The notes under the pieces are model-generated. The model ran no database searches. It had not been told where the DNA came from and was given only the letters and a program-made list of their open reading frames with translations. Of a DNA stretch of 9,132 nt, positions 7,546 through 9,132 are shown piece by piece. Made by a program: the position numbers and the translations under genes. The number at the start of each line of letters is the position of its first letter. Within the stretch, counting starts at the first letter, position 1. This DNA is from an uncultured Streptococcus sp. (GTDB lineage Bacteria; Bacillota; Bacilli; Lactobacillales; Streptococcaceae), in assembly GCA_902479835.1 (NCBI GenBank), contig CABSQC010000025.1, forward strand, positions 1-9,132, read 5' to 3'.

Positions 7546-9132
7546 TTCAAATCGGCAAAATTTTTGCCGGGCGATATAAAATCATCCAACAAATTGGACG
7601 CGGCGGGATGGCAGATGTTTATCTTGCGCGTGATTTGATTTTAGATGGGGAAGAAGTTGCAGTCAAGGTACTGCGTACGAATTACCAGACGGATCCCATT
7701 GCAGTTGCGCGTTTTCAGCGTGAAGCAAAGGCGATGGCAGAGCTGGACCATCCAAATATCGTTCGGATTACAGACATTGGCGAAGAAGAAGGACAACAAT
7801 ACCTTGCAATGGAATATGTTGCAGGTTTAGACTTGAAACGCTATATCAAAGAAAATGCTCCTTTATCAAATGAAGAAGCTGTTCGTTTGATGGGGCAGAT
7901 CCTTCTAGCTATGCGTCTTGCCCATACGCGTGGCATTATCCATAGAGATTTAAAACCACAGAATGTCCTCTTGACACCAGATGGAACAGCAAAAGTTTCA
8001 GACTTTGGGATTGCAGTGGCCTTCGCAGAGACTAGTTTGACTCAGACCAACTCGATGTTGGGGTCGGTTCATTATTTGTCCCCTGAGCAGGCGCGCGGTT
8101 CAAAAGCTACGGTGCAAAGTGACATCTACGCGATGGGGATCATTTTCTATGAGATGTTGACAGGACACATTCCTTATGATGGAGATAGTGCAGTTACAAT
8201 CGCTTTGCAGCATTTTCAAAAGCCACTCCCATCTATTCGGGAAGAGAATAAGAATGTTCCACAAGCTTTAGAAAATGTGGTGATCAAAGCGACAGCTAAA
8301 AAACTGACGGATCGCTATAAATCAGTGGCAGAGATGTATGTGGACCTTTCAAGTTGCTTGTCCTACGAGAGAAGAAATGAGAAAAAACTGATTTTTGAAG
8401 ATCAATCGAAAGCTGATACAAAGACTCTTCCAAAAGTGAGTCCAACTCCAAAGACGGCTCCTGTTCCAATCTCTGAGGTACGCAGTGAAATCAGTTCGGT
8501 AGATCCTAATCGACCATTATCTGACCAGCAGACAATGGCACCAAGTAAAAAGCCAAGAAGACGCTTGCGGGCGCGCTACAAGGTATTGTTTGTTGCCATT
8601 GCACTAGTTCTTGCAGCCTTTACTTTCTTGTTGTATATGAGCCCAGCCAATAAAACAGTTCCAGATGTTTCCGGCAAAACCATTGCCGAAGCTAGAGCGG
8701 TTATTGAGGGACAAGACCTTCAAGTCGGTGAAGAGAAAGAAGAGTACAGTGATTCGGTTGCAGAAGGCTATGTGATTCGGACCAATCCAAATGCAGGTGC
8801 TCAAAAGAAAGAACAAAGTCGCATTGATTTGATTGTTTCAAAAGGTCCAAATAGTTTTGAAATGCCAAACTATGTAGGAGAAACACGAGCTAAAGCAGAG
8901 GAAGATCTGAAAAATACTTATAAAGTATCAAGCAAAATGATCACGATTGAAGAAGTTGAGACCTTCGATTATGCTGCAGGGACAGTTCTTGAACAAACTC
9001 CAGCTCCAGGAGAGCAATATTCTCTGAATTCAAAAACCAAGATTGTTTTGAAAGTAGCGAAAGAAACGACTTCAATTGAAATGCCAAACTATGTTGGATC
9101 AACTTATGATTTTGCTAGAAGTAATTTGATTG
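7542..9132 (+). CDS. stkP: PASTA-domain serine/threonine protein kinase (StkP/PknB), 3' truncated by window
   Basis: This membrane receptor kinase senses muropeptides or cell-wall state and phosphorylates division and wall-synthesis proteins. I see 530 residues, open to the window end; relatives are about 620-660, so a C-terminal piece is missing. The cytoplasmic kinase domain (about 12-272) has the Gly-rich loop GRGGMADV (19-26), Lys42, Glu61, HRDLKPQN (134-141), DFG (154-156), Thr167 and Thr169 in the activation loop, and SPE (180-182). A Pro/Thr-rich juxtamembrane stretch includes Thr293 and Thr295, positions I recall as phosphorylated in S. pneumoniae StkP. After an Arg/Lys-rich patch (near 336-346) comes one transmembrane helix (about 348-366). 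Outside lie PASTA repeat 1 (from 373), repeat 2 (from about 440) and the start of repeat 3 (from about 513). The product is an inferred type II-like protein with its C-terminus outside. Also called pknB or stk. Confidence 0.96.
   Translation, partial: MIQIGKIFAGRYKIIQQIGRGGMADVYLARDLILDGEEVAVKVLRTNYQTDPIAVARFQREAKAMAELDHPNIVRITDIGEEEGQQYLAMEYVAGLDLKRYIKENAPLSNEEAVRLMGQILLAMRLAHTRGIIHRDLKPQNVLLTPDGTAKVSDFGIAVAFAETSLTQTNSMLGSVHYLSPEQARGSKATVQSDIYAMGIIFYEMLTGHIPYDGDSAVTIALQHFQKPLPSIREENKNVPQALENVVIKATAKKLTDRYKSVAEMYVDLSSCLSYERRNEKKLIFEDQSKADTKTLPKVSPTPKTAPVPISEVRSEISSVDPNRPLSDQQTMAPSKKPRRRLRARYKVLFVAIALVLAAFTFLLYMSPANKTVPDVSGKTIAEARAVIEGQDLQVGEEKEEYSDSVAEGYVIRTNPNAGAQKKEQSRIDLIVSKGPNSFEMPNYVGETRAKAEEDLKNTYKVSSKMITIEEVETFDYAAGTVLEQTPAPGEQYSLNSKTKIVLKVAKETTSIEMPNYVGSTYDFARSNLI
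8857..8879 (+). repeat. Direct repeat copy 1, start of PASTA repeat 2
   Basis: This 23-nt segment encodes the start of PASTA 2 (EMPNYVG) and matches 9076-9098 at 22 of 23 bases, with the first 19 identical. The copies start 219 nt (73 codons) apart, one PASTA unit. Confidence 0.9.
9076..9098 (+). repeat. Direct repeat copy 2, start of PASTA repeat 3
   Basis: Second copy of the 23-nt segment at 8857-8879, differing only at one base (GTT for GTA, both Val). It opens the third PASTA repeat, which is cut by the window end. Confidence 0.9.

Noticed and set aside
7645..7830. 61-codon + strand frame within the kinase domain
   Set aside because: It is an alternate-frame shadow of stkP, whose kinase motifs in the other frame run unbroken through the same bases.
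8604..8886. Two short - strand frames opposite the PASTA region
   Set aside because: Low-complexity translations opposite a clear coding frame, with no supporting start site or domain.
8857..9098. Repeated sequence considered as a CRISPR-like or mobile repeat
   Set aside because: There are only two copies, they are in frame within stkP, and both encode the start of a PASTA domain, so it is a protein-domain repeat.

Overview
This window is a conserved housekeeping block from a low-GC Gram-positive coccus, almost certainly a Streptococcus, and probably one of the oral (mitis/sanguinis-like) groups. The evidence is the gene order rny – gmk – rpoZ – priA – fmt – rsmB – phpP – stkP, which is the order I recall for S. 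pneumoniae and relatives, together with close protein similarity from memory. Examples are the 104-residue omega subunit with a Lys/Glu-rich tail, and a kinase with Lys42, Thr167/Thr169 and PASTA repeats. I cannot name the species. All genes lie on the + strand and coding density is very high; no stretch without a gene exceeds about 110 bases.

Layout. Bases 1-982 hold the C-terminal part of RNase Y (the 5' end lies outside the window), closed by a strong intrinsic terminator at 985-1017. A good sigma-A-type promoter (1033-1061) then drives gmk (guanylate kinase) and rpoZ (RNA polymerase omega). A second, weaker terminator-like hairpin (2060-2088) follows rpoZ, and a candidate extended -10 promoter (2087-2115) sits right behind it. 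That promoter would start a second operon: priA (replication restart helicase), fmt (initiator Met-tRNA formyltransferase), rsmB (16S rRNA m5C967 methyltransferase), phpP (PP2C phosphatase) and stkP (PASTA Ser/Thr kinase, cut by the window end). Genes in this operon are spaced by 11 or 21 bp or overlap, and I see no terminator among them. A well-formed promoter-like sequence inside the 3' part of rsmB (6555-6584) could give the phosphatase/kinase pair its own transcription.

How the genes work together. The first part covers RNA decay (rny), GTP supply (gmk) and RNA polymerase assembly (rpoZ). The second links replication restart, translation initiation and rRNA modification to the phosphatase/kinase pair that senses cell-wall state and controls division. 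Three starts needed a decision: priA is placed at a GTG (2149) with an excellent Shine-Dalgarno rather than the upstream ATG (2125); rsmB is placed at a TTG (5470) overlapping fmt; and rpoZ begins with two adjacent ATGs.

I found no mobile element, CRISPR array, RNA gene or undescribed system. The points most worth a second look are the promoter inside rsmB, a near-exact 23-bp repeat spaced exactly one PASTA unit apart in stkP, and the compact terminator/promoter overlap between rpoZ and priA.
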